From: Paenibacillus cellulosilyticus
GTDB lineage: Bacteria; Bacillota; Bacilli; Paenibacillales; Paenibacillaceae
NCBI RefSeq assembly: GCF_003182255.1
Contig: NZ_QGTQ01000024.1
Location: 1-64,000 of the forward strand
Reading direction: 5' to 3'
Length of the DNA stretch: 64,000 bases
The notes beneath the pieces are model-generated. The model worked only from the letters and a program-made list of their open reading frames with translations, ran no database searches and was not told the DNA's origin. Positions 1-8,343 of the stretch are shown piece by piece. Both the position numbers and the translations under genes were made by a program. The first letter of the stretch is position 1; each line of letters begins with the position of its first letter.

Positions 1-57
1 TGATCCGTTGCACTTTCCCCAATCCGATCCACTCCTCTTCCCTTGATTAAAACACAA

Positions 58-107
58 ATGACCCGTAAGAGGGTCACTTTTTTAAAAGTGTCCTTTTTAC
101 GGGTCAT
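58..107 (-). terminator. Hairpin downstream of the pyruvate kinase gene
   Basis: ATGACCCGTAA at 58-68 pairs with TTACGGGTCAT at 97-107, and inner bases AGG/CCT and CACTTTT/AAAAGTG extend an imperfect long stem. It lies about 60 bases past the pyk stop. There is no strong T-run on the minus strand, so it may be a processing or weak termination structure. Confidence 0.6.
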
Positions 108-165
108 AGTTCAATTCGACTTATGGGGCTGCTCTTATTTATCCCGGTCAGCCCGGGATGATCCA

Positions 166-1581
166 TTAAATTTGTGCGATCTTGATCAGGTTCGTTGCAC
201 CGGATTTGCCGATTGGAACGCCTGCCGTGATGACAACCGTATCGCCAGCTTCCAGGCTGCCCGACGCTTTGCCCGCTTCGAGCGAAGCTGCGAACAGATC
301 GTCCGTCGTCGACACTTTGTCGCCCTTCACAGCCGTAACGCCCCATACGAGCGCCAGACGGCGTTGAATACGCTCATCGGACGTAATCGCGATGATTGGC
401 GATTTCGGACGGTATTTCGACACCATACGAGCGGTAAAGCCGCTCTCCGTTGGCGTCAGAATGGCTTTCGCATCCAGCTCCAGCGACGAGCTTACAACCG
501 ATTTACTGATAACTTCCGTCACGCTGGACGACTTGCCGAAGCCTTGTTTGTACAGGTTGCTGCCGTATTCCATAATCTCTTCCGATTTGACAGCGATTGT
601 CGCCATCGTACGGATCGATTCGACTGGATATTTACCTGCAGCCGTCTCGCCCGACAGCATGACCGCGTCCGTACCTTGCAGAACGGCATTCGCAACGTCC
701 GTTACTTCTGCGCGTGTAGGGCGTGGGTTTACTTGCATCGAGTCGAGCATTTGCGTTGCCACGATTACTGGCTTGCCGGCAGCATTACATTTGTCGATCA
801 TAACCTTCTGGATGAGCGGCACGTCTTCAACCGGAATTTCTACGCCAAGGTCGCCGCGTGCAACCATGATGCCGTCGGATGCTTCGATGATTGCGTCGAG
901 ATTCTCAACGCCTTCTTGGTTTTCAATTTTCGACACGATTTGAATATGACCAGCGCCTGCTTCTTCAAGCAGACGACGAATTTCGATAACATCCTCTGCA
1001 CGACGAACGAACGACGCCGCCACGATATCGACATTTTCTTTAATACCGAATTCGATATGCATCACGTCGCGTTCCGTAACGCCCGGGAGTGTCGTCTTAA
1101 CGCCTGGCAGGTTAACGCCTTTACGAGGCTTAATTACGCCGCCGTTCACGACTGTGCAATAAATGTTCTTCTCGTCAACCGAGTTCACGCGCAGTTCGAT
1201 CAGACCGTCGTCGAGCAAAATAACGCCGCCTGGCTCCATTACCTTCGGCATGTCCGCATAGTTCACCCACAGCTTCGCGCCGTCGCCGAGCTGCTCTTCC
1301 GTTACGAACGTCAGGTCTTGTCCGGCTTTCAGCTCGTAGGAAGCTTCTTTCAGCTTACCGATACGAATTTCAGGACCTTTGATGTCCATCAGAATCGACA
1401 CGTTCGAACCCGTCTCCGCTGCAGCTTGTCGAATCGAAGCGATACGTGCGCTGTGATCCTCCAGTTCGCCGTGCGCCATGTTCAGACGCGCAACGCTCAT
1501 GCCTGCTTTCATCATTTCCTTCAATACGTCAACCGACTCACACGCCGGACCCATTGTACAAACAATTTTCGTTCTCCGCAT
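166..1581 (-). CDS. pyk: Pyruvate kinase, short form
   Basis: Converts phosphoenolpyruvate and ADP to pyruvate and ATP in glycolysis (cytosol). The 471 residues start MRRTKIVCTMGP and carry the family signatures SKIENQEG (catalytic Lys), MVARGDLGVEIP and SGETAAGKYP. An AGGAGG box lies 5-10 bases before the ATG. Bacillus-type enzymes usually have a C-terminal PEP-utiliser extension (about 585 residues); this one lacks it. The usual RLNFSHG reads RLNMAHG and the usual DTKGPEIR reads DIKGPEIR, so two residues that normally help bind K+ (Ser and Thr) are changed while the Glu is kept. It is probably a secondary isozyme. It is transcribed alone, divergent from the AraC gene. Confidence 0.95.
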   Translation of the reverse strand: MRRTKIVCTMGPACESVDVLKEMMKAGMSVARLNMAHGELEDHSARIASIRQAAAETGSNVSILMDIKGPEIRIGKLKEASYELKAGQDLTFVTEEQLGDGAKLWVNYADMPKVMEPGGVILLDDGLIELRVNSVDEKNIYCTVVNGGVIKPRKGVNLPGVKTTLPGVTERDVMHIEFGIKENVDIVAASFVRRAEDVIEIRRLLEEAGAGHIQIVSKIENQEGVENLDAIIEASDGIMVARGDLGVEIPVEDVPLIQKVMIDKCNAAGKPVIVATQMLDSMQVNPRPTRAEVTDVANAVLQGTDAVMLSGETAAGKYPVESIRTMATIAVKSEEIMEYGSNLYKQGFGKSSSVTEVISKSVVSSSLELDAKAILTPTESGFTARMVSKYRPKSPIIAITSDERIQRRLALVWGVTAVKGDKVSTTDDLFAASLEAGKASGSLEAGDTVVITAGVPIGKSGATNLIKIAQI

Positions 1582-1704
1582 AGTTCGTTAATCCTCCTGT
1601 TGAATGCTTTATGGTCATATTTTAACGCTGAAACTATCGTTCGCATATGAAATATAGTATTCTTAATAGATTATAGTACGATTCAGAGTAAAGGAAGATT
1701 TGCC

Positions 1705-2475
1705 ATGTTGAAATTACTTGACGTCACGCTCGATCGAAGCATGAATTGGTACGGTCATTCCGAAGGTGCCGATACGGATCAGAAGCATACACTCGTGCTC
1801 GTCAGCTATGGCAAGTGCGTCTACTGGATCGGTGCGGACAAGCTTATTCTAGAAAAAGGCGATCTGCTCCTCATTCCGCCCGGCACTGACTATTATGGCA
1901 AAACGGTGCCGACTGTCTTCCACGAGAAGCTCGTCGTTCGTTTCCATGCCGAGCAGCTGGCGAGCGAGCTTCCGCTGCTGCAGCAGCCAGTCGAAGTCCA
2001 CGCCAGGCTCGGACGGTTCGAATGGATGCTCGATCGGCTTCGCTCTCTGCATACAGAATGGACGGACGGAACGCCCTATGCCAATATTCGTGGCGCGGCC
2101 ATCATTGCAGAAATTGTCGCGTTGTGGAACCGCGAATTCGACCAAGGACCAATCGCGTCGAATACGCAGAAGCTTGTCGAACGAATGAAGCAGTATATCC
2201 AGCAATACCATCGGGAGAAAGTGACAAAAGACGAGCTTGGCGCGTATATCAACCGGACGCCGAACTATGCTGCCACGCTGTTCCGTAGAGCGACAGGCCA
2301 GACGATCAGCGAAGCGGTGCATACAGCGCGCATGAAGACGGCTATCTACATGCTGACGGACTCGCTGCTGACGGTGAACGAAATTTCCGATTACCTCGGC
2401 TATCGCGATGTTTCGTACTTCCAGCGAGTGTTCAAACGGACGACGGGCCGGACGCCTTCGTCGTACTCCAAGTAA
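1705..2475 (+). CDS. AraC-family transcriptional regulator
   Basis: A 256-residue regulator with an N-terminal cupin-like sensing domain (about 1-120; note GDLLLIPPGTDYYG) and a C-terminal double helix-turn-helix (about 155-255) ending in the AraC signature with YLGYRDVSYFQRVFKRTTG. The start follows GGAAG with normal spacing. It stands alone between two minus-strand genes, pyk and the flavoprotein, and is divergent from pyk, so regulation of pyk is possible but is only inferred from position. The ligand is unknown; proteins of this plan in the family often sense sugars. Confidence 0.88.
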   Translation: MLKLLDVTLDRSMNWYGHSEGADTDQKHTLVLVSYGKCVYWIGADKLILEKGDLLLIPPGTDYYGKTVPTVFHEKLVVRFHAEQLASELPLLQQPVEVHARLGRFEWMLDRLRSLHTEWTDGTPYANIRGAAIIAEIVALWNREFDQGPIASNTQKLVERMKQYIQQYHREKVTKDELGAYINRTPNYAATLFRRATGQTISEAVHTARMKTAIYMLTDSLLTVNEISDYLGYRDVSYFQRVFKRTTGRTPSSYSK

Positions 2476-2496
2476 CGCCCCGGCTTCTCGATCGTT

Positions 2497-3411
2497 TTAC
2501 CAATCTTCAATCGCCAAAGCATGATTGATCGCAACGCCTGCTTCGTAGCCTTCGCTCACGGCGCCGGCCACTCCGGTGAAGGCATGTTTAGCGTCCCCGA
2601 TAATGTAGAGACCCGGAATACGCGTCAGCCCGTGATTGCCCGTCTCATAGACGCCGCGCCGCTCAAGCCCAACACCCAGAAGCCGTGGAATATCGGTCGC
2701 CTCATGAGCGCCGGTATCCGCTATGAAAGCGCCGCTTCGAGCAATACACAGCCCATCCTCAAGCGCAATGTGCGCGAGCTGACCATCACTGGACGCAAGT
2801 GCGGCAATAGGCTGCTCATACAGCGCAATGCCGCGTTCACGCAGCTGCCCACGTTCTTCGTCATTTAACGAAGCAGGACCATCCGTGCACACAACAAGAT
2901 CGCGGCTCCATGTGCGAATGAGCTGAATGTGCCCCAGCAGGTTGTTATCGCAGTTGCCCAATAACGCAAGCGGCGCATCGCGCAGCTCCCAGCCGTCGCA
3001 ATAAGGACATGGAAAGACAGAACGGCCGTACACGTCAGCGAGCCCCGGCCAGTCCGGCAAACGTTCCTTCATCCCCGTCGCAAAGACGAGCATTCGGCTC
3101 GTAAGCTTTAGCCCTTCCTTCGTATACGAGCGAAAATAACCTTCCGCCACACGTTCCACGGACACGATCGTGTCATGCCGCAGATCAACTGTTCCGTAGC
3201 GACGCAGCTCCTCTCTTCCCAACATGCGCAGCTGCTCAGGCTCTGTTCCATCACGCGTCAAGAAGCCATGCGATCGACGCGTGACGGCATTGCGCGGCTT
3301 GCCCTCGTCGATCAGCATGACACTTCGCAGCGAACGGCCGAGCACAAGCGCGGCGCTTAAGCCTGCTGGTCCGCCTCCTGCAATGACGACATCTATGACC
3401 TGTCCAGTCAT
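2497..3411 (-). CDS. Thioredoxin-reductase-like FAD/NAD(P) oxidoreductase
   Basis: About 304 residues from the ATG preceded by AAGGGGCGGG. An earlier in-frame ATG at 3504 lacks a good ribosome site and adds residues before the FAD motif. It shows the FAD-binding VVIAGGGPAGLSAAL at the N-terminus, a CPYCDGWE redox pair near residue 140, and the C-terminal GLYIIGDAKH FAD motif. This matches small flavoproteins related to TrxB and GliT, which use a CxxC disulfide and NADPH. The partner protein is unknown. No thioredoxin gene lies next to it. Confidence 0.88.
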   Translation of the reverse strand: MTGQVIDVVIAGGGPAGLSAALVLGRSLRSVMLIDEGKPRNAVTRRSHGFLTRDGTEPEQLRMLGREELRRYGTVDLRHDTIVSVERVAEGYFRSYTKEGLKLTSRMLVFATGMKERLPDWPGLADVYGRSVFPCPYCDGWELRDAPLALLGNCDNNLLGHIQLIRTWSRDLVVCTDGPASLNDEERGQLRERGIALYEQPIAALASSDGQLAHIALEDGLCIARSGAFIADTGAHEATDIPRLLGVGLERRGVYETGNHGLTRIPGLYIIGDAKHAFTGVAGAVSEGYEAGVAINHALAIEDW

Positions 3412-3925
3412 CGTCCCGCCCCTTTCCTTCACTCCCATAGGATGAACAAAAAGCTTCGAGAATAAAGGTAGGCGCACCGCACAGGTTTGACCAGACCGCA
3501 TCATGCGGCGTCCCGCTGCTTGACTTATTGCGACTATGGTTTGTGGTTTGTGGGTTGTGGATTCCGGTGTGGTTGATGCCCGTACCGCCCCACCGCGCGC
3601 TGGGAGCTGCGCGCGGTGCAGAAGACGCTGACGGTTGCATTGGAGCTTATTAGGGCTGGAATGTACGATTTCAAAGCGTAAGGGTTGTTATGGCGCTTAT
3701 CGGCTTCTTATTGCTTAGGAACGGTCCGTTTTCTCACAATAGCCCCTCTGGCAACCGTTCATACGCTCAAACGCTTCGGTTGGCATGATTAGTCGCAATG
3801 GCAACCGCTAGACGATACGTATTCGACACATATGAATAATAGAAAAGGTGTACGGATTCACTCACCAAATGAGGTACTATAGTAATCAAATGAGTAACAT
3901 TTCCAATAATGGAGGTAAGACGGCG
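3412..3925. other. Intergenic region with a GC-rich inverted repeat
   Basis: About 510 bases without a supported gene, between two divergent genes. It holds one strong inverted repeat, CACCGCGCGC (3591-3600) against GCGCGCGGTG (3609-3618), with no T-run. The right end, near 3857-3885, is AT-rich and is the likely promoter area of the kinase gene, but I could not fix -35 and -10 boxes. Confidence 0.5.
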
Positions 3926-4843
3926 ATGAGCAGCCATTATCTTTTTCAAACCGAAGAAATAATGAACATCGTGAACCGATTCGGCCAACCGTTCTATGAC
4001 AAAGTCGTGAAAGATATGGAGACGTATGTGGAGAAATGGGCATTAACGTCATTGCAGTTGATTCCATCCTACTCCGTCAACCTCGTCTTCCGCTGTCACT
4101 CCGCACAATACGGCGCAGCCGTGCTGAAGATCAGCAAGGTTGAATTCGGCGGCATTGAGAAGGAATGGCAAACGCTCAATCATTATGCAGGACGGCGCAT
4201 GTGCCGCGTGTTCGAGGCAGACCTCGAAGCCGGTGTGTTGCTGGAGCAGGGCATGCTGCCAGGCACACCGCTGCGTGCGGTAGAGGATCTCGATAAGCGC
4301 CTCGATGTGTTCTGTTCGCTTTATCGGGACATGCATCTCCCACCTGCAGCAGCTGATTCGTATCCGACCTATGCCGGTTGGGTTAACCGAATAACCGACT
4401 ATATGAGCACCCGCAACGACTGCATCGAATTGTACGAGCATATGCGCCGTGCACAGGAAATGCTCGCTGTCGTAACAGCCACCTACGCACAGTCCATGCT
4501 GCTGCACGGCGACTTCCACCACGATAACATCCTGCTTGGCGAGGACGGCGAATATCGGATCATCGACCCGAAAGGCGTCATCGGCGACCCTGTGTTCGAT
4601 ACACCAAGGTTCATCTTGAATGAATTCGGCGACGATATGACCCCTGAGGTTGGGGATAAAATCAACCACATCATCGCTGTCTTCGCGGAGCAGCTTCAAA
4701 TTCCAAGCCAAGTCTTACGACAATGCCTCTATATCGAGACAACGATGGGCGTCTGCTGGTGCGCCGAAGACGGCGCAACGCCGGAGGAATACGCGAAGCT
4801 GCTTGCAACTGCAGCCTTCGCCGAGAGCCTGCTGCATGAATAA
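3926..4843 (+). CDS. APH(6)/hydroxyurea-type phosphotransferase
   Basis: A 305-residue protein kinase-fold enzyme. The catalytic loop LLHGDFHHDNILL and the metal-binding IDPKGVIGDPVFDTPRF are the hallmarks of the aminoglycoside/hydroxyurea kinase family (Pfam APH_6_hur), which includes streptomycin 6-kinases. GGAGGT at 3911-3916 places the start at this ATG; an upstream in-frame ATG at 3848 has no ribosome site. It may modify an aminoglycoside or a related sugar-like compound. The actual substrate cannot be read from sequence. It is monocistronic and ends at a hairpin. Confidence 0.85.
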   Translation: MSSHYLFQTEEIMNIVNRFGQPFYDKVVKDMETYVEKWALTSLQLIPSYSVNLVFRCHSAQYGAAVLKISKVEFGGIEKEWQTLNHYAGRRMCRVFEADLEAGVLLEQGMLPGTPLRAVEDLDKRLDVFCSLYRDMHLPPAAADSYPTYAGWVNRITDYMSTRNDCIELYEHMRRAQEMLAVVTATYAQSMLLHGDFHHDNILLGEDGEYRIIDPKGVIGDPVFDTPRFILNEFGDDMTPEVGDKINHIIAVFAEQLQIPSQVLRQCLYIETTMGVCWCAEDGATPEEYAKLLATAAFAESLLHE

Positions 4844-4844
4844 A

Positions 4845-4875
4845 CGAAACGCGGCTTTTGCTAGGCCGCGTTTCG
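4845..4875. terminator. Bidirectional hairpin terminator
   Basis: CGAAACGCGGC at 4845-4855 pairs perfectly with GCCGCGTTTCG at 4865-4875. It sits two bases after the kinase stop, and its right arm overlaps the 3' end of the FecCD relic. On the minus strand it is followed by TTTATT. Confidence 0.75.
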
Positions 4876-5001
4876 ATTTCGGTATAACATATAAATGAAG
4901 AATGGCGCGCCAACCCCTGCGGTGAATACGCCGACCGGCAGTTCGCTTGGCTGCACGACGAAACGAGCCGCGATGTCGGCTGCCAGTACGAGAATGAAGG
5001 T
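4861..5001 (-). pseudogene. Remnant of a FecCD-family siderophore ABC permease (C-terminus only)
   Basis: Reading the minus strand down to the TAG at 4861-4863 gives about 46 residues including [30 protein letters not shown] and IYMLYRNRN. This is the typical last helix and tail of FecCD/BtuC-type iron-siderophore permeases (normally about 330 residues). A TGA closes the frame at 5002-5004, there is no start, and the methyltransferase gene follows immediately upstream. So about 85% of the gene has been lost. No other iron-transport gene is nearby. Confidence 0.8.
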
Positions 5002-5026
5002 TCAATGAGACTAGCTCGTGGGAGCC

Positions 5027-5818
5027 TTACTTCTTTCTAAATCGAAAAATGACAGCTGGCGGCAGCTCGTACCAATCGAATCGTGCTGTGCTGTCCGCAT
5101 CGAGCTGGAAGCTTGGCTCCTCCCACCCATCCATGACGAAACCGGCGCCTAAAAACAAATTGATATAGTACGACAACGGTCGGTGGAACAGCAGATGCGG
5201 GACAGGCTGACCCCTGATGCCGATCGTCTCGAACGATTCCGGGGTGAGGTATTTCGATATCTGCACACTGTTGCGCGTAACGATCTGTCCGTTGATCTCT
5301 TCGGACTCGTGGATTTTGCGCGCGCTCGGTGATTGGAAGCTAGGATGTGGAATGGAGAACACGAATACGCCGTCCCGCTTCAGCAGTTGGCCCAGCGCAC
5401 TCGTCAGCGGTCCAATATCCGCAATATCCATCAGTGCCATATTCGCAACTGCACAATCGTAACGTTCGGCTCCAAATGCGAGCAGCGCATCGTAATCGGT
5501 GGCATCCGCCACCTGATAGTCGATACGACCCTCGTAGGACGTTGACCGCTGCTTGGCACGCTCGATCATGACGGCGCTATAGTCCAGCGCCACGACCTGT
5601 GCGCCGAGATCCGCAAGTCGGCGCGAAAAGTTGCCATTGCCGCAAGCGATATCGAGCACCATGTCGCCTTCCTTCACTTCAAGCAGCCGCTCCGTTGACG
5701 GTCGAACGATCTCCCGATGGAATCGATTGCTGTGCTCGCCCATGTAGTCGTCCCAGAACCCCGCGACCTGATCCCATCTTTCGCGTGACTGATCGGTCAA
5801 TGCTTTCCACTGGCTCAC
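5027..5818 (-). CDS. Class I SAM-dependent methyltransferase
   Basis: A 263-residue protein with a GTG start after GGGAGGATTTCACCA. Motif I VLDIACGNGNFSRRLA lies near residues 54-69, and the acidic end of strand 2 is in VVALDYSAVMIERA. Later motifs AVANMALMDI and SIPHPSFQSP are typical of Methyltransf_11/25-like small-molecule methyltransferases. The acceptor is unknown. Downstream on the same strand is only the FecCD relic; upstream is a VOC gene 43 bases away, so the two may share a transcript. Confidence 0.87.
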   Translation of the reverse strand: MSQWKALTDQSRERWDQVAGFWDDYMGEHSNRFHREIVRPSTERLLEVKEGDMVLDIACGNGNFSRRLADLGAQVVALDYSAVMIERAKQRSTSYEGRIDYQVADATDYDALLAFGAERYDCAVANMALMDIADIGPLTSALGQLLKRDGVFVFSIPHPSFQSPSARKIHESEEINGQIVTRNSVQISKYLTPESFETIGIRGQPVPHLLFHRPLSYYINLFLGAGFVMDGWEEPSFQLDADSTARFDWYELPPAVIFRFRKK

Positions 5819-5861
5819 TGGTGAAATCCTCCCTTGATGAATACTCGCTATCTAATAGAAC

Positions 5862-6299
5862 TTAGCCGTCTACGACGATGCGATTGCCTGCCGGGTCTTT
5901 CATTTGAAAACTCCTGCCGCATACACCACGGTCGACGATCTCCGTTACTTCTACTCCCTGCTGAACCAAGAATGAGCGGTAGCGATCGATATCGGCCGAT
6001 CCGACCATGAACACTGCATTGGAGTCGCCGCCTCGATTGAATTGAATCGGGTGGCTTGTGCTGCCGATTTCTACTAAAATAAGCTTCAAATACCTTTCGC
6101 GCTCCAGCGTGTATACATCGCCACGATGCGTTACCTGATATCCGACGTATCGTTCATACCATGCCGCAGACTCGTCCAGCTGATAGGCCGGAAGATAAGC
6201 CACAACGACACCTTGCAACTCACTTGGAGCGTTCACATCAAAAGCTTGATTCGAATCCGTAATGATCGCTGTCACAGCTGCCGCCTCCTTCACATTCAA
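5862..6299 (-). CDS. VOC-superfamily (glyoxalase-like) protein
   Basis: A 145-residue protein. The segment from about residue 30 shows the betaalphabetabetabeta pattern of a VOC half-module: VVVAYLPAYQLDESAAWYERYVGY and the closing FQMKDPAGNRIVV, which is the usual metal or substrate strand. Such proteins act as lyases, dioxygenases or antibiotic-binding proteins, and nothing here decides which. No strong Shine-Dalgarno box precedes this ATG, so the N-terminus is less certain. It lies divergent from the DUF1835 gene and just upstream of the methyltransferase. Confidence 0.75.
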   Translation of the reverse strand: MNVKEAAAVTAIITDSNQAFDVNAPSELQGVVVAYLPAYQLDESAAWYERYVGYQVTHRGDVYTLERERYLKLILVEIGSTSHPIQFNRGGDSNAVFMVGSADIDRYRSFLVQQGVEVTEIVDRGVCGRSFQMKDPAGNRIVVDG

Positions 6300-6364
6300 T
6301 CTTAATTATCGTTATATCACATTCCAGTATTTTCCGATATTCAAAAAAAACGAGAGGTGATCCC

Positions 6365-7357
6365 ATGCTTCACATTGTGAATGGCGATTCTGTCGGGAAT
6401 AAACTTCGTAAGAGCCGAATTAATGGAGACATTCTTGTCTGGCGGGAAATCTACTCGTTCGGACCTGTATTTCCGGAGATGGACGACCCCGAGCTATTGA
6501 TGCGGGCACAGCACCTCGAACGGACGCTCGGCATCCCTGCAGAAGAGTTCATGGCAGGTTCCAGGCAGCAAGAAGAACAGCTTCGAGGCGTCCATCAACA
6601 CGACGATGTCGTGCTCTGGTTCGAGCATGATCTGTTTGACCAGGCGATGCTCGGCTACTTGCTGCACCAGCTCAGTAAACAGCCGCTTGGCCAGACTCGG
6701 CTCCATCTGCTCTGCATCGGTGAATTTCCCGGCATCGAGCCCTTCCACGGTTTAGGCCAATTAAGCGTCGAGCAGTTGGAGACATTGGAAGGAACATGGC
6801 GGCGGATTGGAGAGGAAGAACTCGCGCTGGGCACTGCGATTTGGAGGGCATACGCCTCACAGGATATCAACGATCACATCGCTATTGTACAAAAGGATAC
6901 CTCGGCACTCCCTTACGCCCATGCTGCATTCACCCGCCACCTCGACCGCTTCCCATCTGCCTACAACGGACTTGGCATCATGGAGCAAACCGCCTTGGAG
7001 CTTGTGAGAGACGGCGTCACCTCACCGATCGAACTGTTCAGACAAACCGGGGACCAGCTGCACGAGCTTGGCATGGGCGACGTAGAGTTCGGTTATTGGC
7101 TCAGACGAATGCTGCGTCAGCCGCATGCGCTGCTCGAGCTGCAAGGTGCCGCCTCTCTGCCTGAACCCTCACTAGAAGCACCGCTGCCTTCGAGTCAGAG
7201 CTCCATTGTCATTACGGAGTTAGGACATAAGGTTCTTGCCGGCGAACAGAACTGGGTCGCATTCGCAGGTATCGATGAATGGTATGGGGGCTTGCACCTG
7301 CAAGGACCGATCGATTGGCGATGGGATCGAAGCAAAGGACAGCTGCGCATGCTGTAA
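6365..7357 (+). CDS. DUF1835 domain protein
   Basis: A 330-residue protein beginning MLHIVNGDSVGNKLRKS, the characteristic N-terminus of DUF1835 proteins, with VLWFEHDLFDQ near residue 80 and a C-terminal helical part (the DUF3658-like half) ending in a beta hairpin with LQGPIDWRWD. The start follows GAGAGGTG. The family is common in Bacillales and its biochemical function is unknown. It is monocistronic and ends at a strong terminator. Confidence 0.85.
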   Translation: MLHIVNGDSVGNKLRKSRINGDILVWREIYSFGPVFPEMDDPELLMRAQHLERTLGIPAEEFMAGSRQQEEQLRGVHQHDDVVLWFEHDLFDQAMLGYLLHQLSKQPLGQTRLHLLCIGEFPGIEPFHGLGQLSVEQLETLEGTWRRIGEEELALGTAIWRAYASQDINDHIAIVQKDTSALPYAHAAFTRHLDRFPSAYNGLGIMEQTALELVRDGVTSPIELFRQTGDQLHELGMGDVEFGYWLRRMLRQPHALLELQGAASLPEPSLEAPLPSSQSSIVITELGHKVLAGEQNWVAFAGIDEWYGGLHLQGPIDWRWDRSKGQLRML

Positions 7358-7398
7358 CACCGCATAACAATTCGTAACAATGAGTACCAACGCGTAAC

Positions 7399-7440
7399 AA
7401 AAAGGTTCTTCTCGCCGCAATAGCCGAGAAGAACCTTTTT
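7399..7440 (+). terminator. Rho-independent terminator after the DUF1835 gene
   Basis: AAAAAGGTTCTTCTCG (7399-7414) pairs with CGAGAAGAACCTTTTT (7425-7440), followed by more T residues. It also faces the end of the minus-strand creatininase gene, so it can serve both strands. Confidence 0.9.
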
Positions 7441-7449
7441 TGTTGTCTA

Positions 7450-8343
7450 TTAACTTTCATTGCGATCAGGCGCGTACCGCTCATACGGCTTCCACCTCGA
7501 TTGCGACGACACTGCCGCCTGCCCTGGCCATGGCTGAGCCGTCACCCACTCGTTAGCCGATTGAAGCAGCTCTGACATGATAGACTCAATCACACTGTAG
7601 GAGATAGGATTGATGGTTTCGTTCGACTGCAGCCGCTTCATCCGATCAGCTTCGATGCACAGCCGATCTAGACAAGCTTCCATAATAAGTTTGCCATGCT
7701 CCGGCGAAGCTTCATCCGCATCTGAACCAAGCGCTAGCCTGCCGCCGGAGCCTGGCTCGCTCTCGAATGCCCTTGCGCTCATGTCGATCAAATCAGGACG
7801 AAGATACATTTGCTGCGAGATTTCGTACTTTCCCGCGTGATCGCCTTCGAACTGTCCTTCCACAAGCTCGGGATCGCTGCGTACCCAGACTCGAACCGGG
7901 ATTCGCTGCATGAACAGATCCGCCGCCCGCCGCAGATCGATCTGATTGCCTCCGCTGTGACCGGAGACGACGATGATCGTACGGAAGCCTGCATTCACGA
8001 ACGCTCGCAGCTGGTACAAGAACAGATGAAGCATAATCGCTGGCGGAATGCCGGTCATACACGGATTGTGATCGCCTACTTCGTCCTCCAGCCAACGTGC
8101 ATGATAGCCCGATTCATGGATGTGATAACCCATCGACGGTGCGACAATGCCGCCTATTCGAAGCGCTGCCCGCTCGCACAGCCACTCGGCTTTGATCGTA
8201 TCCAGCCCGAACGCGCTGACCTGCCCATGCGGCTCGCACAAACCAAGCGGCAGGTAAACCGTCGAGTTGTCCTTCAACCGACTGTGGAACTCGTGAGGCA
8301 GCAGCTCCGACCATAACGCCTTAGACCCAGTACTTGGTCTCAT
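7450..8343 (-). CDS. Creatininase-family amidohydrolase, last gene of the sugar operon
   Basis: A 297-residue protein of the creatininase superfamily (creatinine amidohydrolase, MftE, FAPy deformylase). The metal-site motif VYLPLGLCEPHGQ corresponds to the usual LPxGSxEQHG, and VVSGHSGGNQ corresponds to the second conserved box with its His and Asn. It overlaps the stop of the aldo/keto reductase gene by 23 bases, so it belongs to the same transcript. The role in a sugar pathway is not known; hydrolysis of a lactam or amide or of a lactone-like intermediate are possibilities. The motif Gln-His pair is Pro-His here. Confidence 0.82.
   Translation of the reverse strand: MRPSTGSKALWSELLPHEFHSRLKDNSTVYLPLGLCEPHGQVSAFGLDTIKAEWLCERAALRIGGIVAPSMGYHIHESGYHARWLEDEVGDHNPCMTGIPPAIMLHLFLYQLRAFVNAGFRTIIVVSGHSGGNQIDLRRAADLFMQRIPVRVWVRSDPELVEGQFEGDHAGKYEISQQMYLRPDLIDMSARAFESEPGSGGRLALGSDADEASPEHGKLIMEACLDRLCIEADRMKRLQSNETINPISYSVIESIMSELLQSANEWVTAQPWPGQAAVSSQSRWKPYERYAPDRNES

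Noticed and set aside
43-1650. 535-codon open frame opposite pyk
   Set aside because: It is antisense to a complete pyruvate kinase with all motifs; its protein is Arg/His-rich nonsense caused by codon bias of the real gene.
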